Assembly: GCA_001797695.1 (NCBI GenBank)
Contig: MGQD01000100.1
Coordinates: 2,556 to 8,744 of the forward strand
DNA: 6,189 bases
DNA from: Deltaproteobacteria bacterium RBG_13_49_15
GTDB lineage: Bacteria > Desulfobacterota > Desulfobacteria > Desulfobacterales > UBA2156
Direction: 5' to 3'
Every line of letters begins with the position of its first letter. Positions within the stretch are counted from its first letter, which is position 1. Positions 6,161 through 6,189 of this stretch are shown here, in pieces. The notes under the pieces are model-generated. The model ran no database searches. It worked only from the letters and a program-made list of their open reading frames with translations, and was not told the origin of the DNA. The translations under genes and the position numbers were made by a program.

Positions 6161-6189
6161 GGCAAGGAAAATGTCTTTTTTAGATAGCT

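Noticed and set aside
1..6189. CRISPR arrays, tRNA or rRNA genes
   Set aside because: No regularly spaced direct repeats, tRNA-like cloverleaf with conserved arms, or rRNA segments were seen; the three-way junction at 4294-4341 lacks tRNA features.

Overview
The window looks like chromosomal DNA from a sulfate-reducer-type deltaproteobacterium (Desulfobacterota, perhaps Desulfobacterales). The grounds are three: the style of the PAS domains with a C...CxxC pattern, the SHGIKG-type kinase core, and a CGTAAAAAGTC-ended repeat that I recall from such genomes. The assignment rests on memory, not on a search.

Layout: positions 1-1997 (minus strand) hold the first 665 codons of putA, a bifunctional proline dehydrogenase / glutamate-semialdehyde dehydrogenase, cut by the left edge of the window just after the PWNFP motif of the aldehyde dehydrogenase domain. 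Upstream of it, on the same strand after a 67-nt gap without a clear terminator, is a 649-residue cytoplasmic signalling protein (2065-4014) with the order receiver - PAS - PAS - histidine kinase. The two genes probably form one transcription unit. A second, divergent kinase gene (4518-6077, plus strand; receiver - PAS - HisKA - HATPase, 519 residues) faces away from them. The two receivers and their linker helices are about half identical without gaps, but the kinase cores are of different types.

The 503-nt divergent intergenic region (4015-4517) contains no credible gene. On the left it has two small palindromes and a candidate promoter for the minus-strand operon. In the middle is a roughly 190-213 bp element with terminal inverted repeats that contains an exact 48-nt three-way-junction fold. 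On the right is a good sigma-70-like promoter and ribosome binding site for the plus-strand kinase. After that kinase, an ATGA-overlapping reading frame runs only 23 codons before ending in a GC-rich stem-loop that resembles an IS200/IS605-family end, so a coupled downstream gene may have been interrupted there.

Working model (inference): the two receiver-kinases, neither with a DNA-binding output domain in this window, act in a phosphorelay with partners encoded elsewhere. The one cotranscribed with putA may tie proline catabolism to a redox or metabolic signal. The PutA here lacks the N-terminal DNA-binding domain by which the enterobacterial enzyme represses its own gene, so outside control would be needed.
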